Assembly (NCBI RefSeq): GCF_028372415.1
Contig: NC_092872.1
Coordinates: 86,361,613 to 86,425,612, forward strand
Reading direction: 5' to 3'
DNA from: Notamacropus eugenii
Taxonomy: Eukaryota; Chordata; Mammalia; Diprotodontia; Macropodidae
Length of the DNA: 64,000 nucleotides
The position numbers were made by a program, and so were the translations under genes. This document shows positions 11,758 to 23,550 of the stretch, in pieces; the stretch's first letter is position 1; the number at the start of each line of letters is the position of its first letter. The notes beneath the pieces are model-generated. The model was given only the letters and a program-made list of their open reading frames with translations, was not told the DNA's origin and did no database searches.

Positions 11758-12305
11758 ATTTTTTTTCAGAGGGCAGAAGAGAAAAGATATGTTAAAAAAA
11801 ATCTTTCAAAAGAAGAGGATCTTGAATAAATTCCCACTTGCCCAAGTATTTCAATAGCTCATTTAACTGGTTCAAATAAGGAATGGGAACATATGCCAAT
11901 TACAAAATGTATTTTTTACTGCTGCCCTTTGGAAGAGATTTTCCTTATATGTGAATCCTTTCCCAGGGGAAAGCTAGTGACAGAAACATCCCAGGATAAT
12001 TTTAAGGTCTTCAGTTAACAGGCCATTCTCCCCTAACATCAGCAGAATGTTAGAAAACTTGATGTGAAGGTAGGGAAGAGAGTTGGTTCATCCCCTGGCT
12101 GACCTTGTAGGTTAGCCTACAAGGGGGCCTGATCTCATCATGGCTTTGCAGGTGGCTTATCTGTATACCCATAACTCTTTGAAAGTAGAAAACCTAGGCA
12201 GGAGGGCACCACATGGCTCAGAAATGTAAAGAGTAAGCACACAAAAAAGCAAACTAAAAAAGATGCCATTAAATCCACTCCTGGTCTAAGTAGATGACCT
12301 AAATC
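11758..12305. other. No gene or repeat recognised
   Basis: Nothing identifiable. Confidence 0.35.
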
Positions 12306-12309
12306 TTAA

Positions 12310-12550
12310 TAATAGTTGACATCTATATAAAGATTTAATGGTTACAGAGTACTTTAAATATATTATTTCATTTGATTCTTACAATAACCCTGTGAGGTAG
12401 GTATAATTATTCTCCAAACTTTATAGATGAAGAAATAAAGACTCATAGAGGTTAGGCAACTTATCAGAAACACACAGCAATTACATGTCGGAGGTAAGAT
12501 TTGAATACAGATCTTACAGACTTGAGTTCTCCCAAGTCAGTCTCCAAACT
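12310..12550 (-). mobile_element. MIR-type SINE, near full length
   Basis: Antisense order is complete: 'acatctatataaagatttaatggttacagagtactttaaatatattatttcatttgattcttacaataaccctgtgaggtagg', 'tatagatgaagaaataaagactcatagaggttaggcaactta' and 'gtaagatttgaatacagatct'. Confidence 0.8.
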
Positions 12551-12589
12551 AATTTGAAGTCTCCCAACTATTTAGAGAAAGAAAATTCA

Positions 12590-12720
12590 AGTCTCAGCTC
12601 TGCCATTTATTAGCTGTGTTCACTTGAGCCAATAATTTCACCGCTCTGAGCTTCAGTTTCCACAAGATGGTCTCTAAGTTCTCTCCCAGCTCTAGAGCTT
12701 TTCTACTGTGATCTTCTGGA
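12590..12720 (+). mobile_element. MIR-type SINE
   Basis: Sense MIR: 'tctcagctctgccatttattagctgtgttcacttgagccaataatttcaccgctctgagcttcagtttcc', then 'atggtctctaagttctctcccagctct'. Confidence 0.75.
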
Positions 12721-13917
12721 TTTAAGTTCAGTAAATAGACAAACATTTAATCAGAGACTTTTTTCAACATTTAATACATTGGGATCTCATAAATCTAGGA
12801 GATGAATTAGCAGGTAAATACAGGAGCTAGAAGGGGTTCCTATTACCTAATCCTCTGCAACATATAATTATATGATCTATTCAGATATGCTTCAATACTT
12901 TAAAAGAACAACAATTTCAGTAGTGTGGGTGCCTATACAGATAATACAATAGCTCCATTCCTTCAGAGACAGTTTTCTGAGTTGTTCTGACAGAGTTATG
13001 GATGCCTAGTCATTCTTTGACAACAAAAACCTCTCTGAACTTAGAAAGGCCCATGTTTAGACAATAGCCATCATTAGGGCCATACTACAAGTCCTTTTAG
13101 CTTTGAAGGACCTATCAGAACTTGTATTCTACTGACATAGTCTTTGAGAATCTAAAGTCACTGAAAAATTATATGTTATTACAGTAGCACTTAAGTGAAG
13201 AGTCTATATAAAGAGGGTGATATGTATGTATTCAAATCCTTTATTCCTCCTTCTACTTTTTTTATACTTTCCCTGAATTATTTCACAGAATACCAATAAC
13301 TCCTAGAAACTGTAACTGAATTTATCCAGTGACTTTCTTCTTCAGGTAACATCCCTTTGTGGAACTCCAATCCAATAAATTCAATAAACATTTATTAAAT
13401 GCCTACTATTGCCAGCCACTGTGCTCCGCTATAGCCAGTTCACTGAAAACAAATTCATTTGAATAGGGAGGGGACAGCACAGAGTCATGCCAGGAGATGA
13501 GGGGTTTCCTGATCTCTTGACCCCAAACCCCCAGGAACAAGTAATGAGATGCAATAGTAGGAGAAGCTAAGCCCAGGGAAAGCCTGGCTACAGTGATAAG
13601 GTCTTGAAAATTTGGGACTATGACTAATAAAAGTGAGAGTAAGAGTATTGTCTAAGAACTGTGAAATGTGATAATAATTTGTAAAGCAGATTGCAAATTT
13701 CAAAGCAATAAATAAATGCTAGCTATTATAATAATTATTATTGTAAAAGAATCCCTTGAGGAGGAGTTGCCTATTGTCTACCACCTTGGTGCCTTGGGAC
13801 AAAGCTCTGACCATTTCTCTAGTCCTGACACAAAGACTCCAGTGAAACAGAGAAGTATGTGTATGTGTGTGCGAAGAGGGAGGAGGTGCTGTAAAGATGG
13901 CAATGTCATCAACTTCA
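12721..13917. other. No gene recognised, short relic inside
   Basis: A short L2-type relic lies at 13368-13432 ('ccaataaattcaataaacatttattaaatgcctactattgccagccactgtgctc'). The remainder is unclassified. Confidence 0.35.
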
Positions 13918-14105
13918 TCCTGGACCATCATCAGTTCTCCTGACTATTGTCCTGCCAGTAGACTTTGATAGCTCTGGAAGAGAGAGGGAGGTGGATGACT
14001 TTGGGCAACTCTGCCTCACTTAAACCCAATTCACATGCAAGTCAAGACATCATCTTATGATGTCATTGGTCTCTTCAAAAATAAAGAACAAAGAACAAGG
14101 ACAAA
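13918..14105 (+). mobile_element. SINE, second tRNA-headed family (tail half)
   Basis: Diverged sense copy: 'aactctgcctcacttaaacccaattcacatgcaagtcaagacatcatcttatgatgtcattggtctcttcaaaaataaagaacaaagaac' corresponds to the 3' half of 23014-23333. Confidence 0.55.
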
Positions 14106-14289
14106 ATTTGGGGACAAATAGATCCAAAGTAGTAAGAGATATATTCAAAATCTCAAAGAAAGGGAAGAATGCTATTGGAATAAGAACCCTGAGTAAAAAC
14201 AAAAAGAAAAAAATAGACACTAAAAGTTTAAATGCTTTTAAAACATCAACATGATACAAATTTGATTTATCAATTACTTTGGATTCATC

Positions 14290-14410
14290 GGACACTCGAT
14301 CAATAAGCATTTTTCAAAGACCTACTAGGTGTCAGATATTGTTATTCTGGAGATTTAAAAAATAAAATGAAATTCTCCCTGTCCTTAAGGAACTTAAAGT
14401 GGATAGTATT
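14290..14410. repeat. Old LINE relic (L2-type likely)
   Basis: 'gatcaataagcatttttcaaagacctactaggtgtcagatattgttattctgg', then 'ctccctgtccttaaggaacttaaag'. Confidence 0.5.
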
Positions 14411-14506
14411 CACCAAGGGCACTGAGATTTTAAAATGTTGTCATGGACTACAAACATTCAAATGAAGTTCTTTATGTCTGGTTCTATGGTTTGAATGTGT
14501 ATCTTT

Positions 14507-14695
14507 AGCAGTATGATGCAGTGGATAGGGCACAAGGGCACTAGCCAAAGGATTCTGGGTTTGAATCCCGACTACTATTTGCCACCTCTGTGACCTTAAG
14601 CAGGTCCTTGTCACCCTCTAAAACTATTTCTTTATCCGAGAAATGAAAAGTTTGTCCTCTAAGGTCCCCTCCAACTCTTAATTGATGCTTCTAGT
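14507..14695 (+). mobile_element. MIR-type SINE, near full length
   Basis: Sense order: 'gcagtatgatgcagtggatagggcacaa', 'ttctgggtttgaatcccgactact', 'cctctgtgaccttaagcagg', 'ttctttatccgagaaatgaaaag' and 'ctctaaggtcccctccaactctt'. The A-box/B-box-like head derives from a tRNA. It is not a tRNA gene. Confidence 0.8.
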
Positions 14696-14699
14696 AAAA

Positions 14700-15955
14700 C
14701 ACACCAGAGGATAAGAGCTGAGTAATAGCCTCTCCATATATCCTTGTTGAATTGAATTGAGTGAACAATTTGAATTTTGACAACCCTTCCTTTACAAGCC
14801 AAACTTCCAAATAAGCCCTGGCAAGACAGAACCCTGATGGAGCCCACAACATATGATTTATACCAGTCGTTTGCTTCTCATCTCAACCAACCTAGGCTAC
14901 CTCTGGGCAACTATTGCCAGAAAAACAAAGATAGATTAGACACAGAGCTCACAGTTCCCATTTGGCCTCCTCCCCAGGGGAGGACTGACTCAAAGGCTTT
15001 ATGGGGCTGTCCACAGCAGAGGAGTCAGGAGAGAGCCTTGGCAAGATCAATGCTGAGCCTCTCAGGTACATTAACTCAGGGAAGTGGATATAATGTGCCA
15101 GTCTAGATAAGATATTCATCCTCACCTGGTTTAGCTTTCTCTCTTGGGTCAAGGTTTCACTGATTTTTGGCTCTCTTTCTTTTGATGCACCTGACACAGT
15201 AAGTGAGGCATACTAGCCATGGAGAGATAGGCTAGCTCTTGAAAAAACAGTCTCTCTGATAGAGATGTAGTTACTATGATGCATCAGCAGAGGCACCCAT
15301 CCTCCTTTTATGATACAAAAAGAAGGGTAGAAGGGAGCATTGGATATCACCACGCAATTTATGAGAAGGTTGTCAGTCATTGCTTGGAGATGAGTAGATA
15401 TAATTAGTGACCCACATTCAGGCAGATAAAGCAGTTTTGTCCCTGTTTAAAAGCTTGTCTCAAAACTGCTTAATTTCTCTTACTCTGTAAACACTGCCTC
15501 TGATTATTATTTCATGATGATACAGCACAGTGGGATATCACCTCCGTAGAACAAAAACATGACTCTTCAAATCATGATCCAATCACCTGCTTATTCCAAC
15601 AGTGGCCCCTCTCTCCCTCCACCCTCCCAGGCATTTTTGATTATCAAACTTATATTGGAGGCTTCTCAGTAATTCCTCAGGAGGAGATCCTGGACCTGTA
15701 AGGTCTGCCCCTCCTGTCTATTTTCCTTATTTCCTCCTCCCTGAGGACTATTCTATCTCCAAAGATCAACACCAACTTAGAAGTTTCCAAAGAACTAGTG
15801 TATTCCCATAAGGGAGAGTTTCCTCAAGATATCTTGAACCTGACAACTTCGGTTCTGACCAATGACCAAGACATCCGTCTGAGTGATGGCATATTTCTCC
15901 CAGTAATCTCACAGAACATTTTCATCTACAAAGCAAGTGTTTGACACCTAGTGCA
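14700..15955. other. No gene or repeat recognised
   Basis: Apparently unique DNA. Short open frames here (up to 109 codons) show no domain. Confidence 0.35.
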
Positions 15956-15959
15956 AGAG

Positions 15960-16345
15960 ATCACAAAGACATAGATTAAGAGCTACAAGGGACCTCAGAG
16001 ATCAGGCTCTCATTTTTACATATGAGAAAATTGAGTCCCAGAAAAGTTAGGTATAGTGAAGAAAGTGCTAGACTTGGAGACAGTAAGACCTGGGTTTAAA
16101 TCTCTTCCAAGGCATTAGCTGTGTGATCCTGGACAAGTCACTTGACTTTTCTGGATCTGTTTCCTCATCTTAAATGAGGTTATCAGACTTGATTGTCTTT
16201 AAAGTCCCTCCCAGCTTTAAATCTATGATACTATGAGTTGCCTAAGGTCATACAACTAATAAATACCTTAGGGGCAACTTGAATCAATATCTTCCTGTCT
16301 TTAAGACCAATGTCCTATTTACTACGCCATGCTGCCTTTTAAACA
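15960..16345 (-). mobile_element. MIR-type SINE split by a second MIR
   Basis: The outer antisense element starts 'aagagctacaagggacctcagagatcaggctctcatttttacatatgagaaaattgagtcccagaaaagttag'. It resumes at about 16239 with 'ttgcctaaggtcatacaactaataaatacc' and ends 'ctatttactacgccatgctgcc'. The interruption is the sense MIR at 16048-16238. Confidence 0.75.
16048..16238 (+). mobile_element. MIR-type SINE nested in another
   Basis: Complete sense MIR: 'gaagaaagtgctagacttggagacagtaagacctgggtttaaatctc', 'agctgtgtgatcctggacaagtcacttgac' and 'aagtccctcccagctttaaatctatgatac'. Confidence 0.8.
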
Positions 16346-16414
16346 GACCTTCAAAGAAGTCTATAAACTTGACTGAAATTAGCTCTCTCAGGAATCATGA
16401 GCAAACCCTGAAGG

Positions 16415-16575
16415 AGTCATAGAATTTGAGAGCTAGAAGGGATCATCTAGCCCAATATCCTTATTTTGCAGATGAAGAAACTGAGGCAAAGAGAAGTTAT
16501 GTGACTTGTCCAGAGTAACCTAGTCAGTTAATGACAGAATAGTGTCTAGGCCTTTGGTCTCCTGCCCCAGAACTC
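16415..16575 (-). mobile_element. MIR-type SINE
   Basis: Antisense: 'agaatttgagagctagaagggatcatctagcccaatatccttattttgcagatgaagaaactgaggcaaagagaagttatgtgacttgtcc'. Confidence 0.8.
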
Positions 16576-16714
16576 TCTCTTCTCGTGAGAGGCTTTAGGA
16601 GATATTTAATTGTATTTCAAGGTGTTATCTTCACTCCAGTATCTGCATCAATTCCTTGGATCCATCCTGAAGGTACTTCCAAAGAGTAGTTCCTCAGAGA
16701 AGAAAAGGAAGATC

Positions 16715-16925
16715 ATGGGATCACAGATTCAGAGTTGGAAAAGACTTTGGGAGTCAACTAATACAACATCTCATTTTACATATGAGGAAACTGAGACTGA
16801 GAAAGGCAAAACAACTTGCCAAAGGTTACATAGGCAGCAGATGATAAAATCAGGATTTGAACTCAGTTCCCCTAACTCAAAATCCAACCATCCCTCCATT
16901 GTCTCATACTGCCTCTCAAGGAGAC
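16715..16925 (-). mobile_element. MIR-type SINE
   Basis: Antisense: 'gggatcacagattcagagttggaaaagactttggg', 'cattttacatatgaggaaactgagactgagaaagg', 'aggatttgaactcagttcccctaact' and 'tgtctcatactgcctc'. Confidence 0.8.
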
Positions 16926-17705
16926 TATAGCTAATTGAGGGAAACTACTTGGTTTGTTCTCAGAGCTTATTAGAAGGATTATTTTCTGACTGTGATTTCA
17001 GTTAGCTGTGTCTAAAACCACAGCACAATGCTTCATAAGTAAGCTTTCAGAGAAAGAAATTTATTATATCTGAGGACTATAAACTCATATTTATGGTATA
17101 CCCACAATGTTTATGGTGGATATAGTGGATATAAACTGTCTTTGGAAAAATTACATTAATGGAGTTTAATATAGTGTGATGCTCGCTATATTGGAAACAT
17201 CTTGTTTTTATCAGAGGATTCCATGAATAGGAAATGATATTTATAAAGTGGTGCATTGAGACACTGTTTCTTCCTGAGCAGGAGCAGTCTGTCAGATAGG
17301 CCATTACATTTGAGGGGCTAAGGCCCTTTACTGAGAGCTTCCTGTAGTTAGAAATTGTTTAGGCTGAGACCTAAAGCTCTGAAAGGAAGATTCCCCCAAG
17401 GTTTGATTGTGGTTCACAACAGAACTGAATTTGGTCAGGCTTATAAATTATCTGCAATTTCTCTTTGCCCTTGAGATAGTGCAAATGCCTGCCTTGCAGA
17501 CAGACTTGTTCATTCAACTTAGAGTGAAAAGTCTTGCTTTGTGGAGGGAGATGTTTAAGGGAGAGAGTGAAAGCTTCCAATGATCTTTTCAAAAGAAGTT
17601 GAGTAGGCAACTTAGGTACCAAATTCACTTTTGCATAAGAAAAGTTTTGAGGACATAAATTAGTGAATAAGAAATTTAGGAAAACACCACAAATAGTAAG
17701 TATAG
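16926..17705. other. No gene recognised
   Basis: Nothing identifiable. A 130-codon minus-strand open frame (17371-17763) runs into MIR sequence and has no domain. Confidence 0.35.
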
Positions 17706-17709
17706 TAAA

Positions 17710-17850
17710 CTGGAAAGGGAGATAAGAGTCAGAAGCCCTAGGTTTGAGTTTTGACTCTGACACTTGTGTGACCTCTGGTCAATCACTTGACTTCTTTAGG
17801 CCTCAGTTTCCCCTATTGTAAAAACAGGGTTGGACAAGTTGATTTGTGAT
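17710..17850 (+). mobile_element. MIR-type SINE
   Basis: Sense: 'aagtcagaagccctaggtttgagttttgactctgacacttgtgtgacctctggtcaatcacttgacttctttaggcctcagtttccc'. It abuts an antisense copy at 17851. Confidence 0.75.
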
Positions 17851-18040
17851 CATAAATTTAGACTTAAAAGGACCTTAAAAGTCAACTGGCCTAGCTTCTT
17901 ATTTGTAAAACAAGGACAGTGGAGAATCAAAAGAGTTAAGTAACTTTCCCCAGGTCACAAAGGTAACAGAGCCTAGAGTTAAATTAAGATTCTTGGATTC
18001 ATGCACTAGGATTTTTCCCACTATACTGTGCTACCTCATC
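17851..18040 (-). mobile_element. MIR-type SINE
   Basis: Antisense: 'aaatttagacttaaaaggaccttaaaagtcaactggcctagcttcttatttgtaaaacaag', 'ccaggtcacaaaggtaacag' and 'ccactatactgtgctacctc'. With the preceding sense copy it forms a diverged head-to-head pair. Confidence 0.7.
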
Positions 18041-18961
<921 letters not shown>

Positions 18962-19095
18962 CACTTGTTTTTGTCGTTGCTGCTCAGTCATGTTTTTGGT
19001 CATGTCCTCCTCTTCATGACCCCATTTTGGGGTTTTCTTGGCAAAGACATTGGCGTCGTTTGCCATTTCCTTCTCCAGCTCATTTTGACCAGAAC
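18962..19095 (-). mobile_element. Mar1-type SINE, 3' half only
   Basis: Antisense tail of the marsupial SINE: 'gctgctcagtcatgtttttggtcatgtcc', 'ttcatgaccccattttggggttttcttggcaaagacattgg' and 'tttgccatttccttctccagctcattttgac'. Confidence 0.85.
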
Positions 19096-19620
19096 CCAAA
19101 ACTGAATTGTTCATCAGGAATCAAAGGTGGGTGTGGAGTTGAAACACTGGGAGCCTAATTACCCTACGGAGGAGAAAGAGAAACCCAGATCAGTGAACCC
19201 AGAACAAATTACAAGGGCAGGTAAAGGAATGGGATTGGTAAATGTTACCAGTCCCTGTGGCCCGATAAGCCATGGTGGAGCCTGGCAGGTTGTTATGCTG
19301 GGCCATGATCCCTATCTTCTTCTGTCCCCAACTCAAATCAATAACGGTAGCAATTTCCTAGGCAGTTGTCTGATATAAGAATTTGCTGTGGAAATAAAAT
19401 TTAGATTAATGTGAACTTGATTTAACAGTTTCCAGACCTAATTTATTATTTTAACCCTCAGGATCACTTATCTTTAGTTAGAAATGTTTTCATTGACAGC
19501 GCTATTTCCAAAAGTTGAACATAAATAAACTAGTGTCTGGCACCTTCCTGCCCTACAGTTGTTGCCTTGAACAAAGCCTAATCCCCGTCTGACCTGCGAT
19601 ATTCACTTCCTTTTTTTTTC
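19096..19620. other. No gene or repeat recognised
   Basis: Nothing identifiable. Confidence 0.35.
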
Positions 19621-19621
19621 A

Positions 19622-19905
19622 GTTCATCAGCACTCAGTCAACATGCACTTATTACATACTTACCATGTGCCAGGAATCTTGCTATAAATAGAACCAAAAA
19701 TAAAGCCAACTCTTACTCTCATGAAGTTTATATTCTAATAGAGGGAAACAATACATAAAAGGAAGCTGAAGAGTGTGGGGGACTTGATGTTGGAAGAAGT
19801 GTCATGGCAGAGAATTTCAGAGTGCAGCATGATATGAGAAAGGAAGACGTATCTGTCGTCCTTAAATGGAGATTCTGTGAAGAGCCATCCAATCAGAGGG
19901 TGGGG
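19622..19905. repeat. Old LINE relic (L2-type likely)
   Basis: 'cagtcaacatgcacttattacatacttaccatgtgccaggaatcttgctataaatagaacc', 'ttactctcatgaagtttatattctaatagaggg' and 'gaagctgaagagtgtggggg'. Confidence 0.5.
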
Positions 19906-20084
19906 GTTAATAGGAGAAGAAGGTACTTCTTAGCTATTATTTCCAGGGATGTATTGATCTTCCATGATTTCTGGTGGCATAGTAGAGAAGTCTGTAGTGT
20001 ACCCTGATGAGAAATGAACACCCTATCTGATGTTCCATAGCTGACCTATTTCCTATCTGACCCAAGGTATGTACCAGGTGGGCA

Positions 20085-20250
20085 TAATGAGTAGAGATAT
20101 ATGGACTTGAGGAAGAAAGACCGGAATTTGAATCCTATCTCAGACACACTAGGATCTTGGACAAGTCACATTACCAACCTCAGCCTCAGTTTTCTTATCT
20201 ATAAAATAGGGATCATACTAGTACCTAGCTCACTTGGTTGAAGGTCCAAG
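20085..20250 (+). mobile_element. MIR-type SINE
   Basis: Sense: 'gaccggaatttgaatcctatctcagacacactaggatcttggacaagtcac', 'cctcagttttcttatctataaaatagggatcatactagtacctagctcacttggttg'. Confidence 0.8.
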
Positions 20251-20284
20251 ATGACCACCTATGTTAAAAAGAAAAATAAAACAC

Positions 20285-20745
20285 CTTAAGCTGCTGTCAA
20301 GATACCATTAGGAGATACCCTGTTTTCCAGAGCTAAGACCCAGGAAGCAAGCTGTGCCCTGAGTTTGGCAAATCAACAATCCTTTGTGCTCACCTTCTGG
20401 AACTCATGGTCCTTGAGCTCGGGCAATCACCAATAGGCCCAGACATAGAGCCCTGCTACAAATGGACTTTTGGTCACTAGATAACCTTGCCTCACTGTTT
20501 TTGCGGTGCCCTACTACTGTTGCTACACTACACTATTTCACAATTGGTCTGGCCACAAATATATAAACAAAGGTTCAGCCTCACTAAAGCAGGTCTCCCC
20601 AATAGGGGCAGGGCCCTGGCACATGTGTCTAATCCATCTCCTTTATTGCAAGTCATTTCCCTCACTTTGAAATGAAACATCCTTTTGATGATTGACTTCT
20701 GTCTTCTGTCTCGGGTCTGGCCATCAGCAGGTTAGAGGCCAGTTT
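20285..20745 (+). repeat. Possible solo LTR (endogenous retrovirus type)
   Basis: About 460 bp with a TATA-like 'aaatatataaacaaagg' at about 20556-20572, poly(A)-signal-like 'aatgaaac' about 110 bp downstream and an LTR-like 3' part 'cttctgtctcgggtctggcca'. No 4-6 bp target duplication was found and no family was recognised, so this is a suggestion only. Confidence 0.35.
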
Positions 20746-20954
20746 AGTTCAGTTGACGCTTCTATATAAATTCCAACTCCTGTTTGGGGGATTTGTGGTC
20801 ATGATCTCTTCTGCATAACTCAACTCAACAATGTCAACCAAGAATGACCTGAAGGGACCATCAAGTAAAGCTAAGTACTGGCACATTTAAGACTCAAGAA
20901 ACCTAGAGCAATATGGGACTATTTTCTGCTGCTATGTAAAGGCCTCCCAAGGTC

Positions 20955-21125
20955 ATGGATCTAAAGCCAGAAGCGAGCTCAGAGGTCATTGACTTTAACC
21001 CTGGCATTTTACAAATGAAGAAGCTGAACCCTAGGAAGATCCAGTAACTTGCTCAAGGCCATACTGCATTAGAAGTGGAATTTTGACCCACATTGCCTGA
21101 TGTTCTGATTTCTACTCAGTTCGAG
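20955..21125 (-). mobile_element. MIR-type SINE
   Basis: Antisense: 'aaagccagaagcgagctcagaggtcattgactttaaccctggcattttacaaatgaagaagctgaaccctaggaagatccagtaacttgctc'. Confidence 0.75.
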
Positions 21126-21304
21126 AAATTTCATGTAGTTTCTGTGCAATGCTCATGCTACCATATATTCTACTCATTTTAGTGTAGTTTTTTTAAACAA
21201 GGGCACCTTTCTCATGTTTCTTCTTTGTGAAGTATTTTCTATTTAGCTTCTCTTATACCCAAGGAATGACTTCCCCTAGAGAGAAGAAGGACAAAGCCTT
21301 TAAT

Positions 21305-22030
21305 ATTTACAGAATTTCAGGGCTGCAAGGTGCTGAGACTTTTTTTACAATCTGTATTTAAACAAGAAAACCATCTATACCAAATGATATTCAACCTCTT
21401 CTTGAAGATCTCAAGGCATGAGGGTGGGAATGGGGAAGTGAGAGTCTACTATATCCAAAGGAAACCCATTCCACTTTGGAATAGGTCTGATTGTTTGGGA
21501 GATTTTCCTTATATCAGGATGAAAGCAGCATCTCTACAACCTTTGGGTCTAACTTTTGTTCCTGGGACCAAGCCGAAAAATTATCACCCCCTTTTCCTCA
21601 TAATGGCCCTTCAGATACTTGCAGACAGCAATCATATTCTCCCAGCTGTTTTCTTCTCCATGTTAAATATCCCCAGTTCTTTCAACCAATTTTCATGTGA
21701 TCTTGTAGTCCTCCATCATTCTGGTTTCATCCTTCTGAATGCTCTCCATTTTTATCAGTGTTCTTCCTTCTTAAAATATAGCACCCAGAGCTAAACAAAA
21801 TACCTAAGATGGTCTGATGAGAACAAAATATAGAATGACTATCATACCCCTAAGTCTGGACCTTGTATCTCTCTCCTGTAATCTCAGAGCACATAAGCAT
21901 TTTTTTTTTGGCTACACTATTGAATCATATTGAACTTGCAGACTGCTAAATTTCCCAGACAAATTTCTGACTAGACATATCTCCTTCATCTTGCATTTTT
22001 TGAAATTCACTTTTGAACCCAAGTATAAGA
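21305..22030 (-). mobile_element. CR1/L3-type LINE, 3' part of the RT reading frame
   Basis: On the minus strand this follows the conserved C-terminal region of CR1/L3 reverse transcriptase. Plus-strand landmarks are 'aaacccattccactttgg', 'ttccttatatcagg', 'atggcccttcagatacttgcagacagcaatcatattctcccagctgttttcttctcc', 'gcacccagagctaaac', 'tttggctacactattgaatcatattgaacttgcagactgctaaa' and 'tttgaacccaagtataagactctagat'. No open frame survives. The open frame at 21330-21794 is on the opposite strand and not meaningful. Confidence 0.8.
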
Positions 22031-22034
22031 CTCT

Positions 22035-23001
22035 AGATTTTAAAAAAAAGCATTTATTAAGTGCTTACTATGTACTAGGTACTAGGAATACAAAGAAATA
22101 CAAAAACGTAGTTCCTGCCTTTAAGGAGATATATAGAATAAAGGGGGCAACCAGATGGCTCAGTGGATAGAATGCCAACCCTGGAGTCAGAAGGATCTGA
22201 CTTCGAATCTAGCCTCAGATACTTACTAGCTGTGTGACCCTGGGCAAGTCACCTAACCCTATTTGCCTCAGTTCCTCACCTTGAAAATGAACTGGAGAAG
22301 CAAATGGCAAACTACTCCAGTATCTTTGCCATGAAAACCCCAGATGGGGTCATGGAGAGTTGGAAAAACAGAAAAAGAGCCACAACAATACAGTATGTGT
22401 GAATAATATGTGAGGAACGGTAAGTAGGCCAGTGTACCTGGATTAGAGAATTTGTATAGGAAAATATAGTGTGCAAAGACTTGAAAAGGAGAAAGAAACC
22501 AGGATGCAAAGAGCTTCAGTGGCCAAAAAGTATCTTAATTTTTATTCTGGAAGTAATAGAGAACTAATGGAGCATATTGAGATATGGGGAGTAACCTGGT
22601 CAGACATGCATTATAGAGAAATCATTTTAACAGCCAAATGTAAGAGAGATTGGAATAGGGAAAGACTTGAGGCAGGGAGATAAACTCGGAGATTATTCCA
22701 ATAGATCAGCCAAAATATGAAGACGGTCAGTGATGAAGATCATTAATAGGGTAGTGGCTATGTGAGTGGATGGAAGGGGGCATATCCAAGAGCTGTTACA
22801 AAGCAGGAAATGATGAGATTTGAAACAGATTTGATATATGGATGAATGTGAATGAGGATTGAGGATGACACTGAATCTGGGAATCTATGGGCCTAGGAGA
22901 TTCATAGTAATAGCAAAGTTGGGAAGAGAGAAAGGCTTTAGGAGAAAAAATAATGAGTTCTACTTTGGATACATTGAGTTTGAAGTGTCTACTGGATATC
23001 T
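22035..23001. repeat. Old LINE relic (L2-type likely), interrupted by a SINE
   Basis: It begins 'agcatttattaagtgcttactatgtactaggtactaggaatacaaag', is broken at 22143 by a Mar1 SINE, and resumes at about 22390. Later segments are 'tctggaagtaatagagaactaatggagcatattgagatatggggagtaacctggtcagacatgc' and 'gagattggaatagggaaagacttgaggcagggagat'. This is the longest copy of the family in the window. Confidence 0.6.
22143..22385 (+). mobile_element. Mar1-type SINE, full length
   Basis: tRNA-derived head 'gggggcaaccagatggctcagtggatagaatgccaaccctggagtcagaagg', core 'cttactagctgtgtgaccctgggcaagtcacctaaccctatttgcctcag', and specific tail 'aactggagaagcaaatggcaaactactccagtatctttgccatgaaaaccccagatggggtcatggagag'. 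It is inserted into the relic at 22035-23001. This tail is the main marsupial marker of the window. Confidence 0.92.
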
Positions 23002-23013
23002 AATTCTAATAAA

Positions 23014-23333
23014 GGGGGCAGCTCAGTGGTGTAGTGGATAAAGCACCAGTGCAGGAGTCAGGAAGACCTGAGTTCAAATCTCACCTCAGACACTTGACAC
23101 TCACTAGCTGTGTGACCGTGGGCAAGTCATTTAACCCCAATTGCCTCATCCTGGGGCATCTCCAGTCATCCTGATGAATATCTGGTCACTGCATTCAGAT
23201 GGCTCTGGAGGAGAAGTGAGGCTGGTGACCTGCGCAGCCCTCCCTCACTCAAAACAAAGTCAAGTGCAAGTCATGTCATCATTTCTCTGATGGCATGGTC
23301 TTCTTTGGCAATGAAGGACCAACACACACACAC
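23014..23333 (+). mobile_element. Full-length SINE of the second tRNA-headed family, with TSD
   Basis: The head 'gggggcagctcagtggtgtagtggataaagcaccag' and core are shared with Mar1. The body differs: 'catctccagtcatcctgatgaatatctggtcactg', 'ctctggaggagaagtgaggctggtgacc', 'ccctccctcactcaaaacaaagtcaagtgcaagtcatgtcatc' and 'ggtcttctttggcaatgaagg', ending in (CA)n. It is bounded by a perfect 11-bp duplication, AATTCTAATAA at 23002-23012 and 23334-23344, so both ends are real. Confidence 0.9.
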
Positions 23334-23344
23334 AATTCTAATAA

Positions 23345-23473
23345 TAATTGGTTGTCTTTGTAATCCTGTGTATTTTATTTTATACATTTTAAAATCTTAT
23401 TCTGATAAGAAGTCCATAGACTAAATCAGACTGCCAAAAGGGGTCCATGATATACAAAAAAGGTGAATACCTG
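23345..23473. mobile_element. hAT-like MITE, one end
   Basis: 'tttgtaatcctgtgtattttattttatacattttaaaatcttattctgataagaagtccatagactaaatcagactgccaaaaggggtccatgatatac', ending in a worn terminal repeat 'aggtgaatacctg'. It matches the same non-autonomous element type as 58335-58560, whose other end reads CAGGGATTCTTAACCT. Confidence 0.6.
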
Positions 23474-23478
23474 ACTAG

Positions 23479-23550
23479 AGGCAGCTAAGTGGTTTAATGG
23501 ATCCCCTAAGATATCTCTCAACTCTAAATCCATGATCCTATGATCTTTCT
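23479..23550 (+). mobile_element. SINE with internal deletion
   Basis: A SINE head 'aggcagctaagtggtttaatgga' is joined directly to a MIR-like 3' part 'ctctcaactctaaatccatgatcctatgatc'. The core is missing. Confidence 0.5.

Noticed and set aside
17371..17763. 130-codon minus-strand open frame
   Set aside because: Overlaps MIR sequence and has no recognisable domain.
21330..21794. 154-codon plus-strand open frame
   Set aside because: It is the opposite strand of a CR1/L3 relic, whose coding sense is minus.
22143..22220. tRNA-like head with A-box/B-box features (also at 14507, 23014)
   Set aside because: These are SINE heads; no complete cloverleaf tRNA gene was found anywhere in the window.
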